In this document: positions 37,923-46,743 of the stretch, piece by piece | How positions within the stretch are numbered: position 1 is the first letter of the stretch | How the letters are laid out: every line of letters begins with the position of its first letter | Assembly (NCBI GenBank): GCA_903930765.1 | Contig: CAIYZV010000108.1 | Span: 1 to 57,689, forward strand | Reading direction: 5' to 3' | DNA: 57,689 nucleotides | Origin: an uncultured Pirellula sp. | GTDB taxonomy: Bacteria; Planctomycetota; Planctomycetia; Pirellulales; Pirellulaceae | Translations under genes and position numbers: made by a program | Notes under the pieces: model-generated | Database searches by the model: none | Seen by the model: the letters and a program-made list of their open reading frames with translations, nothing else | What the model was told of the DNA's origin: nothing

Positions 37923-38831
37923 TCAACCTCGATCCCTGACTCCTACCCACCCCATCGAACGAATGGCGAGCCCGAGCAGAATTTGCCCCACCACAAAACC
38001 CAACGACAACATGGCAAAATCCCACTCCAAATAGCCAACGGTGATGCTGAAATTGGAAAAGTATCGACGTATCCCCTCGAGCCCTCCCGCAAAACTAGGA
38101 ATCAAAACCCACCAAGCCCACCGAACACCAGGCTTCAGCGTCGCGACAATCACCAAGCCATGCACGGCTACCCAAAAAAGGAATCGCACTAGCAGATTGA
38201 TCGGCGACTCCATCAAAAATCCTCGTATATCCCGAAACGCTACCGCATTCATGGTCGCTGCCGATTTCCAAAGGGCAACTCCGATCGCTACCAACGTTAT
38301 CCAAGCGAACAGGGACCGCAACCGAAATGTCAACCCGCCGTCGATAGCATTCTCAGCGTTTCCGTGCTCTCCCCGCTCTCGTTCACCAACGGCACCAGGA
38401 ATGCCGGGCTGTAACACGATGGATAACCCCGAAACCCGGCCCACCCAGTAATCGACAACCCAAAAGACAAACGGGGGGACGAAGACGGAAACCATAAAGG
38501 CCATGGCATCGTCTCGACTCGCAGGCCCCGAAATCAGGAAACCGAGCCAAGCCGAGCCAATGCAACAAAGCGCCATCGCAGCGGCCAACAAAAGCCGATG
38601 CTCCAACGAACCGACCTTCCATAAACTAAGCCAACCTGGAACCGATAACTGGCTCAAGAATAATCCGCCGCAAAACCACAACCCAACATCCGAATCGCGC
38701 ACCCATAGATCGGACACCAACGGCGGAACGAGGCAATTCCCGATCATGCAGAACATCAACGAGACCAAACCGAAATGCCACAAAGTAACCAGCGGTTTTC
38801 CAGAGACATCCGATCGTTCCACGCGAACCAC
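37923..38831 (-). CDS. Multi-pass membrane protein of unknown function
   Basis: 302 residues from a GTG at 38831. About eight hydrophobic segments are visible (for example LVSLMFCMIGNCLVPPLVSDL, LLLAAAMALCCIGSAWLGFL, MVSVFVPPFVFWVVDYWVG, LFAWITLVAIGVALW, MLSLGFVVGQILLGLAI). A Glu/Gly/Asn-rich loop in the middle separates two membrane halves. I recognise no family. It precedes the methyltransferase gene by 94 bp and is preceded by a 17-bp duplication at 38844-38877. Confidence 0.6.
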   Translation of the reverse strand: MVRVERSDVSGKPLVTLWHFGLVSLMFCMIGNCLVPPLVSDLWVRDSDVGLWFCGGLFLSQLSVPGWLSLWKVGSLEHRLLLAAAMALCCIGSAWLGFLISGPASRDDAMAFMVSVFVPPFVFWVVDYWVGRVSGLSIVLQPGIPGAVGERERGEHGNAENAIDGGLTFRLRSLFAWITLVAIGVALWKSAATMNAVAFRDIRGFLMESPINLLVRFLFWVAVHGLVIVATLKPGVRWAWWVLIPSFAGGLEGIRRYFSNFSITVGYLEWDFAMLSLGFVVGQILLGLAIRSMGWVGVRDRG

Positions 38832-38843
38832 CTCTTCTCAACG

Positions 38844-38877
38844 CGTCAACTTGGGGGCAACGTCAACTTGGGGGCAA
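38844..38877. repeat. 17-bp perfect tandem duplication upstream of membrane protein gene
   Basis: CGTCAACTTGGGGGCAA occurs at 38844-38860 and again at 38861-38877 with no mismatch. It starts 12 bp upstream of the GTG start codon of the membrane protein, so it overlaps its leader. Confidence 0.9.
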
Positions 38878-38920
38878 CGACGTTTGTTCCCCATAGCCCG
38901 CGCTTTGCCGTGAGGGCAAT

Positions 38921-38960
38921 AAAAAAAGCCCAGGAGTCACTTCGTGAACAAACCTGAGCC
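38921..38960 (-). terminator. Terminator after fae
   Basis: On the minus strand GGCTCAGG pairs with CCTGGGC (one G-U pair) enclosing a second stem GTTCAC/GTGAC, followed by seven T. It lies about 100 bp downstream of the fae stop codon and fits a strong intrinsic terminator for that gene. Confidence 0.7.
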
Positions 38961-38988
38961 TTCAAATTTCCAATCCCCGCCGGCAGAG

Positions 38989-39030
38989 CTACAGACAGCC
39001 CGATGCTACAGACAGCCCGATGCTACAGAC
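38989..39030. repeat. 17-bp tandem repeat, 2.5 copies, downstream of fae
   Basis: CTACAGACAGCCCGATG at 38989-39005 is repeated exactly at 39006-39022 and partly at 39023-39030. It lies between the fae stop codon and its terminator. Confidence 0.9.
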
Positions 39031-39063
39031 GTGAGAAGCGTAAGAGATCGGCAATTCCAGCGA

Positions 39064-39561
39064 CTAGAAGCCTCGGAATGGGTGCGCCGCCGAATCCTTC
39101 TTAGCGATCATTTCATCGGCAGTTGGCAATCCCTTCATCGCGTTGGCGATCGCATCCACAGTTGCCTGGTGGTTGTATTCGTAGATCTTGCGATCGTCGG
39201 CTGCTGCTGGATGGATAAAGACGCCGCAAACAACGACGAGGTTTTCCGCTTGGTCCTTTGGAATCACTCCGCTAGCGACGCTGTCCGCAACAGCCTTCGC
39301 AACAGCAGCTTGGGCAGGTCCAAACATTTGAACAGCTTGCTTCATCCCCTTGATCGTTACCTTGGTGATCATGACCGTGGCTGGCTTTACGGCCACGTTT
39401 GGCGCGAGCACTGCGAGCAAATTGCTGTGACCGCTGCTTTGGGTTGCCAAGGCGTTTGCAAATGCAACACCGACCGGGCCATCTTTGCTGCCGATCATCA
39501 AGTCGATGTGAGCAATTTCGTTACCTTCGCCGACCAAGGCTTCGCCGACATACATAGACAT
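39064..39561 (-). CDS. fae: Formaldehyde-activating enzyme
   Basis: 165 residues from ATG 39561 (AGGTAGGGAA upstream; the frame is open to 39654 but earlier codons are unlike the family). It matches Fae along its whole length: YVGEALVGEGNEIAHIDLMI with the catalytic His18, LLAVLAPNVAVKP, QAVQMFGPAQAAVAKAVADS and VGVFIH-like VVCGVFIHPAAADD. Fae condenses formaldehyde with tetrahydromethanopterin to methylene-H4MPT, the first step of H4MPT-dependent formaldehyde oxidation. mtdB, for the next step, lies at 50183-51067. An intrinsic terminator and short repeats follow. Confidence 0.95.
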   Translation of the reverse strand: MSMYVGEALVGEGNEIAHIDLMIGSKDGPVGVAFANALATQSSGHSNLLAVLAPNVAVKPATVMITKVTIKGMKQAVQMFGPAQAAVAKAVADSVASGVIPKDQAENLVVVCGVFIHPAAADDRKIYEYNHQATVDAIANAMKGLPTADEMIAKKDSAAHPFRGF

Positions 39562-39976
39562 AAACAGATTCCCTACCTGATGGATGGAGAGTTGTGGATA
39601 CGTTCCGCGAAACAAACGCGTTCTTGAACACCAGAGAGTAGCAAACCGCAACATTTCTGCAACGCGACTCCCCCTCAGAAACCCCTCCGCGGACCGATTT
39701 TGCCGTTTACAACGAACCCTAGGGGGATTTTTCAGCCGGTTTTACGTTGGATTTTCCATCCGGACGGATTAGTTTAGGAAGTTGAGAATGCGATTTTTCC
39801 ATCCGGCATGGCAGTTGCTATACTTGTTCAAGCGATAGGACTGAGGCGATGGAATCGGTCGCCTCCGAGGGTATCCCGTAGGGGAGCCCTGTCGGGTTGT
39901 CAGGGCCAATAGGCCCTCCAATGCGTTTTCTAGTCCCCAAGTCGATTCGATGTTCACAATCACAGGGTTCATTCCG
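39562..39976. other. Divergent region between fae and the Gly/Met-repeat protein
   Basis: About 415 bp with the promoters of two outward-facing genes. A small hairpin AGGGCC-AATA-GGCCCT (39902-39917) and a TATACT sequence near 39819 are visible; the latter could be a -10 box for the plus-strand gene, but no good -35 is present. No gene recognised. Confidence 0.4.
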
Positions 39977-40996
39977 ATGAAACGATTTCTTCGCAATTTC
40001 GCCATGTCCATGACTATCGTGGGCGCTATCGCTGTCCCAGTTACGGCGGACGAAGCCAACGGCAACGACGGGACAACCAAATCCAACACTCGTGCTCAGG
40101 TCATCCAAAAGAAAGGGAAGCTCGCGGGTACCAATCCAACCAAAGCGACTCCTAAACGCGTGGAAATGTTTTCAGCGATGGACGATGGTTTGATCACTGT
40201 CGACTACATCGGTAAAGACTCCACGGAAGCCAACCTCATCTTCCGAAACAAAGGCAACGAACCTATTGACATCGTGCTCCCTGAAACGTTCGGTGCCGTT
40301 CCTGTCGTAGCCCAAGGCATGGGTGGCGGTGGCATGGGCATGGGCGGCGGTGGAATGGGCGGCATGGGCGGCGGAGGTATGGGTGGCATGGGCGGCGGTG
40401 GAATGGGTGGCGGCGGCATGGGCGGCGGCGGCAATCAAGGGATGGGCGGCGGCATGGGTGGCGGCGGCATGGGTGGCGGTGGTGGAATGGGTGGCATGGG
40501 CGGCGGCGGTATGGGTGGCATGGGCGGCGGCGGCATGGGGATGGGTGGCATGATGCGTGTTGAACCCGATCGTCCTCGTCGCATGACCGTTGCAACGCTC
40601 TGCCTCGAGCATGGCAAACCCGATCCTAACCCACGCGTAAAGTACCGAGTCGTTCGATTGTCCGAAGTGAACGCGGCTCCTGAAATCGCCGAGCTTTGCA
40701 AAGCAGTCGCGCGTGGCGATGTTCCTCAAAACACAGCCCAAGCTGCCGCGTGGCACATCGCGAACGGATTGACTTGGGAAGAACTCACCAACAAGCCTCG
40801 GATGATCTCGGAATACACCGGTATCGAGTACTACTTCAATCGCGTGGAAATCCAGAACGCACTCCGAGTCACCGCATTGGCTCAACGAGCTGCCGAAAAT
40901 ACAGCGGCAACGACTACCAGCCCCGGCGACACCATTCGCTCCACGGGCGAATCAGCCTTGCTCAAGTCCCCTGGCGAATCCGCTCAACCTGAGTAA
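39977..40996 (+). CDS. Exported Gly/Met-repeat protein
   Basis: 339 residues from ATG 39977 (the frame is open to 39950). A signal peptide (MKRFLRNFAMSMTIVGAIAV, end near residue 25) is followed by a beta-rich domain to about 115. A low-complexity block of about 79 residues (40318-40554) consists of GGGGM/GGMG units. A conserved C-terminal domain (PRVKYRVVRLSEVN, DVPQNTAQAAAWHIANGL, ISEYTGIEYYFNRVEIQNA) follows. The Met-rich glycine block could bind metal or act as a flexible spacer. Family unknown. A shared terminator with aroA follows. Confidence 0.75.
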   Translation: MKRFLRNFAMSMTIVGAIAVPVTADEANGNDGTTKSNTRAQVIQKKGKLAGTNPTKATPKRVEMFSAMDDGLITVDYIGKDSTEANLIFRNKGNEPIDIVLPETFGAVPVVAQGMGGGGMGMGGGGMGGMGGGGMGGMGGGGMGGGGMGGGGNQGMGGGMGGGGMGGGGGMGGMGGGGMGGMGGGGMGMGGMMRVEPDRPRRMTVATLCLEHGKPDPNPRVKYRVVRLSEVNAAPEIAELCKAVARGDVPQNTAQAAAWHIANGLTWEELTNKPRMISEYTGIEYYFNRVEIQNALRVTALAQRAAENTAATTTSPGDTIRSTGESALLKSPGESAQPE

Positions 40997-41085
40997 TTCC
41001 CCCAACGACTGAGCAGCTTCCCAAACGACTTTGCTGAGTATCGCTGGCACACCCAACCCGGTGTTCCAACGCGAAGAGTTCGATT

Positions 41086-41114
41086 AAAAAGGGACCTGAA
41101 CTAGGTCCCTTTTT
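41086..41114. terminator. Bidirectional intrinsic terminator between Gly/Met protein and aroA
   Basis: Perfect 12-bp stem AAAAAGGGACCT (41086-41097) with AGGTCCCTTTTT (41103-41114), loop GAACT, followed by more T. On either strand a U tract follows. The aroA TAG stop codon (41101-41103) starts in the loop. Confidence 0.9.
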
Positions 41115-42486
41115 TCATGGACTCATCCGACTCGAAACGGTACTCGGGAACCCTACCTATCAACCGCCCGAAATCCTCAAAAAACCCGGGGTATGTTTTC
41201 TCGGTGCATCTCGGATCGAGAATCTGGGTCCCCGGAACACACATTGCAATCAACGAGAAACTCATCGCCATGCGATGATCCCGATACGTTTCCAACATCG
41301 CTGGCTTCAGCACTTGCGGGTGAATGGTCAAGCCATCGTCGTACTCGTCAACCGTCGCACCCAACCGTCGCAACTCTCTGGCTAAATCTCCGATGCGGTC
41401 GGTTTCTTTATGCCGGTTATGGGCCACCCCGCGAACCCGCGTCGGTGACTTCGCAAAAAGCGCCACCGCAGCCAACGTTTGAACCGTATCGCTGATCGAG
41501 TTCATATCCACGTCGATCCCTTGCGAAGCACGCCCCTCGACCTCGATGTAGTCATCACCACTGCGAAGGACACATCCCATCCGCGCTAGTACCCTCGCAA
41601 AGTTCACATCCCCTTGCAACGCATCCATCGACAACCCTTCGACCCGCACACATCCTCCTGTGATCGCCGCCGCAGCCAAAAAGTAACTGGCTGCAGACGC
41701 GTCTGGCTCGATCGAGTACTCAACCCCCCGATACCGCTGAGGTGCCGAAATCTGATACGTGTTCGCGGCCTCCTCCAAAACGCGAACGCCGAAACTCTCC
41801 ATCACTCGCGCCGTCATCGCAACATACGGCTTAGATACCAATTCCCCTTCGACTTCCAATCGCACGGGCTCTCGGCAATACGGCGCCGCCATCATCATGC
41901 CACTGAGGAACTGGCTCGACACATCCCCTCGCACTCGCGCAACCCCACCCGCCAGCCCAGAGGCTCTCAAGTGCACCGGCGGACAGTCCGGTCGCTCGCG
42001 ATTGCGGCTTTCAACATCAGCCCCCCAATCGTTGAGCCCTTGGATCAAATCCCCAATAGGACGCTCTCGCATTCTGGGGACGCCATCGAGCGTGTACTCA
42101 CCATTTGTCGCAGCCAGCGCAGCCGTCAAAAAACGGATTGAGGTGCCACTGTTCGCAACGAAAAGCTTTCCGTGCGGAGAATTGGGCTGGCCACCGCACC
42201 CTCGCACCGAAATCACCGCCGCATCGCGATCCCATTCGATCGCCACACCTAATTGACGCCACGCATCCACCATCACGATGGTGTCTTCGCTCTCAAGTGC
42301 ACCACGCAGCACCGAAGTACCCTGGGCCATCGCCGCACAAATCAACGCTCGGTTGGTGATGCTCTTGGACCCAGGTACACGCACCCGCCCGACGATTCCA
42401 TCGGTTACCGACGCAAACGCGACCGAATATGGCCTGTTCCCACGGGGACTAGGATGGCTGGAACTCACTCGCTTGCAATCTTCCAA
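41101..42486 (-). CDS. aroA: 3-phosphoshikimate 1-carboxyvinyltransferase (EPSP synthase)
   Basis: 461 residues. Makes EPSP from shikimate-3-phosphate and PEP in aromatic amino acid synthesis. Motifs: VPGSKSITNRALICAAM, FVANSGTSIRFLTAAL (PEP-binding loop), RMRERPIGDLI, GDVSSQFLSGMMMA, IEPDASAASYFLAAAA, SDTVQTLAAVALFA and KETDRIGDL, then YRDHRMAMSFSL. Its start overlaps the stop region of the upstream PQQ-like gene by 22 bp, so translation may be coupled. Length is near the usual 430-450 residues, slightly longer at the N-terminus. Stop codon lies in a terminator loop. Confidence 0.95.
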   Translation of the reverse strand: MEDCKRVSSSHPSPRGNRPYSVAFASVTDGIVGRVRVPGSKSITNRALICAAMAQGTSVLRGALESEDTIVMVDAWRQLGVAIEWDRDAAVISVRGCGGQPNSPHGKLFVANSGTSIRFLTAALAATNGEYTLDGVPRMRERPIGDLIQGLNDWGADVESRNRERPDCPPVHLRASGLAGGVARVRGDVSSQFLSGMMMAAPYCREPVRLEVEGELVSKPYVAMTARVMESFGVRVLEEAANTYQISAPQRYRGVEYSIEPDASAASYFLAAAAITGGCVRVEGLSMDALQGDVNFARVLARMGCVLRSGDDYIEVEGRASQGIDVDMNSISDTVQTLAAVALFAKSPTRVRGVAHNRHKETDRIGDLARELRRLGATVDEYDDGLTIHPQVLKPAMLETYRDHRMAMSFSLIAMCVPGTQILDPRCTEKTYPGFFEDFGRLIGRVPEYRFESDESMKKGT

Positions 42487-43730
42487 AGGCTAGTTGCTCC
42501 CCGGACATACATCGCATTTCCAACCACTGCCGGGGAACCGAGCACTTCATCTCCCAACTGGTTTGTTTCGACGATTCTACCCTCCTCGCCCGAGATATCG
42601 ACCACAAAGCATGCTCCCTCCATCGAGAACAGATAAAGCCTATTCCCCGCGATCACTGGCGACGACCAAATTTGCTTCGCATCCGGAATCCGCAATTGCC
42701 ACAACACCTTGCCCGTAAACGCATCGCCACAGACCAGAACCGTTCGGTTCACGACGTAGACTTTGTCGTTGGCAACCACCGGTGAACACGCATTCGGATT
42801 GAGCTTGTTCTCTTTCCAAAGCTGGCTCGGAGCCCCAGCGCTCGACAGATCCAAAACCGTCAATCCACCCGACGGAACAATCAGCCGATTTCCGTCTGCG
42901 ACTGCAGATGGAGTCGTCGAACATCCCATCTCCATTTTCCACATCGCTTTCCCGTCGCTCGGCGAAACAGCGACCAAATCCTCGCTGGACTGAAGAATCA
43001 CGCCGCTCTTACCGCTAGGCATCTTTACCAGCGTCGGCGATGACCAATTCGCTTTCCGTGGTCGATCCATCAACCATGCCGTGGTACCGTCGACAATGTT
43101 GATGCCGATCGCAAAGGAATCCCCTTGGCACTCCACTTGGACGATGACCACTCCGTCAACAATCACCGGAGAACTGCTCATCCCAACATCGTTCCCAGCC
43201 TTCGGAAAATCGGTAGCCAGGGAACGGTACCAAACCAAGTTGCCTTGTAAATCCACACACGCTAAATCGTTGGAACTAAAGAACGCAACCACATGCTCCC
43301 CATCCGATGCCGGCGTCGGTGCAGCATTGGCGCTGGTCGGATGGCAATAAGGCCTTCCCCGTGCAACCAATTGCTGCTCCCATCGCTGCTTGCCAGTTTT
43401 CGTGTCATAGCTCAAGAGCCGAATGCGACGCTGATCCATGCCATCCCCCGTCGTCGTGATCACTTGATCCCCGACCACGATCGCACCACCCACGCTGCGT
43501 CCCGGAATCGGCGTCTTCCACACGACATTCTTCAGCGTCGCACCATCGAACTGCTCGGGAAGTTTGCTGCTGACCGAGGCACCCAACGCCCCCGGTCCTC
43601 GAAACTGCTGCCAGTCATCGGCCGCACACAGCCCAACCCCCAGCGGTACCGACAACCCGATCGAAAAAAATGAAAACACCCATCTTCGCATAGCATTCCG
43701 CGACAATCTGCAGTTGGATAATGAGGTCAT
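42465..43730 (-). CDS. Exported PQQ-like beta-propeller protein
   Basis: 421 residues from ATG 43730 (GGAAAG upstream; the frame is open to 43814). A signal peptide covers about 1-38 (VFSFFSIGLSVPLGVGLCAA). The rest consists of PQQ/BamB-like blades: WQQFRGPGALG, VVWKTPIPGRSVGGAIVVGDQVI, YDTKTGKQRWEQQ, GNLVWYRSL, SWSSPTLV-like NWSSPTLVKM, FTGKVLWQLRIPD and VDISGEEGRIV. It is a periplasmic or outer-membrane protein, not an enzyme by what I can see. It follows the gene at 43883-45004 and precedes aroA by overlap. Confidence 0.8.
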   Translation of the reverse strand: MTSLSNCRLSRNAMRRWVFSFFSIGLSVPLGVGLCAADDWQQFRGPGALGASVSSKLPEQFDGATLKNVVWKTPIPGRSVGGAIVVGDQVITTTGDGMDQRRIRLLSYDTKTGKQRWEQQLVARGRPYCHPTSANAAPTPASDGEHVVAFFSSNDLACVDLQGNLVWYRSLATDFPKAGNDVGMSSSPVIVDGVVIVQVECQGDSFAIGINIVDGTTAWLMDRPRKANWSSPTLVKMPSGKSGVILQSSEDLVAVSPSDGKAMWKMEMGCSTTPSAVADGNRLIVPSGGLTVLDLSSAGAPSQLWKENKLNPNACSPVVANDKVYVVNRTVLVCGDAFTGKVLWQLRIPDAKQIWSSPVIAGNRLYLFSMEGACFVVDISGEEGRIVETNQLGDEVLGSPAVVGNAMYVRGATSLWKIASE

Positions 43731-43860
43731 AATGAACTTTCCAGGCTTGGTCGTCGCCAAGCTTCGTGATTGAGTTTTTGTTTCAGGACTGTAGGGTGTT
43801 GAGTGCTCGCCCACGTGTCGTCACGTGGAGCAAACCAGTGGAATCATCACTAAAAATCGT

Positions 43861-43896
43861 TCGATTACTTCGTCGAAATCGATTACTTGGTCGAAA
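43861..43896. repeat. 18-bp tandem duplication at end of the exported HEAT-like protein gene
   Basis: TCGATTACTTCGTCGAAA at 43861-43878 is repeated at 43879-43896 with one change, and a degenerate third copy follows. It overlaps the last codons and the stop codon of the minus-strand gene starting at 45004. Confidence 0.8.
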
Positions 43897-45004
43897 TTGC
43901 TTTTCCGGTCGAATCACAGAGGCGGGCTTGAAAAACATACCGCTGTGCCCAAGCTTCTTTCTGCTCATTCTGACAAACCTTGATCAAGATTTGGTTGGTC
44001 CCGGCTCGCAGTTTGACCGGAGCAACATACTGGTCGATCTGCATGCCAGTGTGATAAACCTCGTTCGCAATCACGAGTTTTCCATTCACCCATACCTTCT
44101 GCGCATTGATGCATCCAACCCGAATTTCGCAGTCCAGGTCAGCAGGTAGCTCCACTGTAGCAACGCCGTAAACGATGCACCCTTTCTCGTTGCTGAAGAC
44201 CTTGGCCAGGTCCACAACCCCCTCTGGATCAGCGGTTGTCTCAGTAACCCATTGAACAGCCGCTGACTTGCCGTCGTACCCCCCGGCAAGACTCTTTCCT
44301 GCGGCGTAGTCCGATTCCACAGCGTACTCTTTATCGAAACTCTTGCTGCCGACATTGTCGAACGGGCCGATCAAATTCCACGTATCCAGAAACCCAAAAT
44401 GCTTGGACTGGTTGACCGTTACTCCTTGCTTCCCCAACCGTCCGATGATCGCGACGACTTGCTCTGGTTGCCGCGATGCATCGAGCAACGACTGCAGCAC
44501 CCCCGTCTCCAAGTTCTCGGATGAATTGAGAACCTTGGCCACCGCTTCAAATCGGAGTTCCGGACTCGAATCCTGAAGCATGCCATCCAGCATCTTCGCC
44601 TTCAACTCGGCATCATTGTCGGTCAACCAGCGAAAGACCGTGTACCGCGCTTCAGGATCTTGCGAGGCATCCATAAGGAACGTCCGCAAGGAATCATTTT
44701 TCGATTCTGGGGATTTTCGGTGCAGCGAGTTTGCAAGTCCCAACAACCAGTTCTTTCCGAGCGGAGAGGCCCCCTTCATGGACTTGAGCACATCGATCAA
44801 ACCTACATCGCCACTCTCCGACAACTGCTTCACCACCGACGAAGCAGTCTTCACATCGGTATCGTTGTTGGGGCGGATGGTTCGAAGCGTTCCTAGTTTT
44901 TCTGCATTGGTATCTGCCAACAATGCCGTAGGGGTCCCCAAAACCAAGGACGCCAAGAACGCCCCGTTCATGGCTGACCGCCCCCAAGATAATTTCATGT
45001 CCAT
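43883..45004 (-). CDS. Exported protein with HEAT-like repeats and a galactose-binding-like C-terminal domain
   Basis: 373 residues. A signal peptide ends near residue 32 (GAFLASLVLGTPTALLADTN). Residues about 45-190 are alpha-helical HEAT-like repeats (SVVKQLSESGDVGLIDVLKSM, AKMLDGMLQDSSPELRFEAV). Residues about 200-370 are a beta-sandwich with WNLIGPFDN and VWVNGKLVI, as in carbohydrate-binding or PA14-like envelope domains. Possibly a cell-surface or polysaccharide-binding protein. It is the first gene of a run ending in aroA, and a short tandem repeat (45022-45098) lies in its leader. Confidence 0.65.
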   Translation of the reverse strand: MDMKLSWGRSAMNGAFLASLVLGTPTALLADTNAEKLGTLRTIRPNNDTDVKTASSVVKQLSESGDVGLIDVLKSMKGASPLGKNWLLGLANSLHRKSPESKNDSLRTFLMDASQDPEARYTVFRWLTDNDAELKAKMLDGMLQDSSPELRFEAVAKVLNSSENLETGVLQSLLDASRQPEQVVAIIGRLGKQGVTVNQSKHFGFLDTWNLIGPFDNVGSKSFDKEYAVESDYAAGKSLAGGYDGKSAAVQWVTETTADPEGVVDLAKVFSNEKGCIVYGVATVELPADLDCEIRVGCINAQKVWVNGKLVIANEVYHTGMQIDQYVAPVKLRAGTNQILIKVCQNEQKEAWAQRYVFQARLCDSTGKAISTK

Positions 45005-45021
45005 CGCTTTGGCCGCTCTGT

Positions 45022-45098
45022 GTTAATGGGTTGAAAGGTTAACGGGTCGAAAGGTTAACCGGATAAAAGTTAACCGGTTGAAAGTTAACCGGTTGAAC
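45022..45098. repeat. 15-16-bp tandem repeat, 5 copies
   Basis: Five head-to-tail copies of a 15-16-bp unit, GTTAACCGGTTGAAA and variants, start at 45022, 45038, 45054, 45069 and 45084, with a decayed sixth nearby. The core GGTTAACC is palindromic. The array begins 18 bp upstream of the ATG at 45004, in the likely leader of the exported HEAT-like protein. Confidence 0.9.
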
Positions 45099-45260
45099 GT
45101 GGCTAATGGTTTGAAAGCGTATCCACATGGATCAAAACATACCGCGTTTCAACTTGGATCGCTCCAGCATCGCCACCGGAGATCTCGCATTATGGCCCCA
45201 TTTGCGATTGCCGAACAGTTGGGTAACGTCGGTTGCTCTCAGCGGTTTTTCAGCAGTCTG

Positions 45261-46550
45261 CTAAGCGTTCAGCACCCGCCAAAGCCTTTCTGCGTGAGTT
45301 TCAATGTCGATTTCTCGCAAAGTGCGGTCGCTAGGATTCTCCCGCGCGGGCCGTGTATCGCAGGCTTGCTCCAAGGTCCCGATTAAGTCCGACATAGAAT
45401 CATGCTGGTACAACCATCCATGCTGCAGCCTCTGATGAAGTTCGGGAAAAGCTCCGTGATCTGGCGCCACATACTTGAGCCCGAGTGCGGCGGCCTCGAG
45501 CAAAAACAAGCCCTTCGGTTCCGCATAGGTCGTAGGCACGCAGAACAAATCGAGGGATGACAGAAACTCCATCTTCCCAGTACGATCCACGGCTCCCGTA
45601 TAATCCCAACGGCCATCGAGCCCCGCAGCTTTTAACTTTCGTTGCTGTTCCGCCCAAAAGGCCTGATGCTGTGGCCCCATCCAACCCGCCAGCCGCAACA
45701 CGTAACGAATGTCCGGCCTTCGCTCGCACAGCGCGATAAACCCATCCACGATCTGATGCAATCCCTTCTCGGGAGCCATCCGCGCCAAATAACCAATCGT
45801 GTACGACGGAGGTCTCCCTCGCTTGATCCCGATCGGCTCTCTTGCTCCCCAAGTCGAGAAATCACTCGCAGCAATCCCGAGCGGAACAACATGGATATCC
45901 TCGTCCCGGATACCGAGCAACGCACCCATCTTCGCTCCATACGCCTTCGAATGGACGATGAACCCAGCCACCCCCGGAACCAAACCCCTCATCAACTCAA
46001 TGCATCGCTTTCGGTTCGCGTCAGGAAGCGAATCCAAAAAGATGTCATCCCCCTGAAGCGTGACGAACACATCGGCTTGGAGTGACTCCCGCAACTGGGG
46101 GATGCAGCCCCCGATCAAAAGGTTGGTCAAAAGCACTCGGTCCGGCTTAATGTCGCTCTTTAACCAAGCCACCAAACGTTCGAACTCTTTATGCTGCTGC
46201 CCTCGATACCCTTCCAGCATCGACACTGCTAATGCCCCTAACAGCTTTGGGGATGTTTTGCCCGCGTTCTTAGTCAACCATCGGATTAACCAAGGTGCGT
46301 TCAAGAACGCATCGACAGCACCAGGCAGCTTGCCAAACCAGCTGAACTTCTGCTGCAAGTAGACATTGACCCCACCCAGAAAGACTTTATCCACACTGAC
46401 GTCTTCTTCGTCGGTTCGAATTGGGGTGTATACCGGGACCAGCACACAGTCATGCCCTAGCCGATTGAGAGCGCGGGCTACCGCGTTGTCGTTCATGCAG
46501 GAACCGCAAAACATTCCCGCCGCGCCCGCCGTCAAGTATGCAATCTTCAC
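45261..46550 (-). CDS. GT4-type glycosyltransferase
   Basis: About 429 residues from GTG 46550, chosen because the family start VKIAYLTAGAAGMFCGSCMN begins here (the frame is open to 46595). Two Rossmann domains: the N-terminal acceptor-binding half and a C-terminal donor half with IGYLARMAPEKGLHQIV, DYTGAVDRTGKMEFLSSLDLFCVPTTYAEPKGLFLLEAAALG (the E-x7-E region). Likely transfers a sugar to lipid, polysaccharide or protein in the envelope. A structured region lies upstream at 46637-46743 and could be its leader. Substrate unknown. Confidence 0.85.
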   Translation of the reverse strand: MKIAYLTAGAAGMFCGSCMNDNAVARALNRLGHDCVLVPVYTPIRTDEEDVSVDKVFLGGVNVYLQQKFSWFGKLPGAVDAFLNAPWLIRWLTKNAGKTSPKLLGALAVSMLEGYRGQQHKEFERLVAWLKSDIKPDRVLLTNLLIGGCIPQLRESLQADVFVTLQGDDIFLDSLPDANRKRCIELMRGLVPGVAGFIVHSKAYGAKMGALLGIRDEDIHVVPLGIAASDFSTWGAREPIGIKRGRPPSYTIGYLARMAPEKGLHQIVDGFIALCERRPDIRYVLRLAGWMGPQHQAFWAEQQRKLKAAGLDGRWDYTGAVDRTGKMEFLSSLDLFCVPTTYAEPKGLFLLEAAALGLKYVAPDHGAFPELHQRLQHGWLYQHDSMSDLIGTLEQACDTRPARENPSDRTLREIDIETHAERLWRVLNA

Positions 46551-46636
46551 GCTCTCTGGTACTCCCTCGTTTGGAACCGCATTGCAAAGGTCCACCGGAC
46601 TCCGCTCGGCAGGGAGCAGCCTCCCGTAAGCTGGGC

Positions 46637-46743
46637 CAACTTTGCGGATACCGCAGAATGATCCTGCCGCGTTGGTAACTTAGGAAAACCTTGCGGTGGA
46701 GTAACCGTCACATACCAGCCACGGTATCCAACCCGCAAAGTTG
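46637..46743. repeat. Long inverted repeat upstream of the GT4 gene
   Basis: CAACTTTGCGG plus ATACCG at 46637-46653 pairs with CGGTATCC plus CCGCAAAGTTG at 46722-46743 around a 5-nt insertion in the second arm. About 68 nt separate the arms. The structure lies about 90-190 nt upstream of the glycosyltransferase start, in its likely 5' leader. Confidence 0.6.

Noticed and set aside
40172-40885. 237-residue minus-strand open frame rich in His/Ala/Thr
   Set aside because: Antisense shadow of the Gly/Met repeat; the plus frame has an export signal and conserved C-terminal domain.
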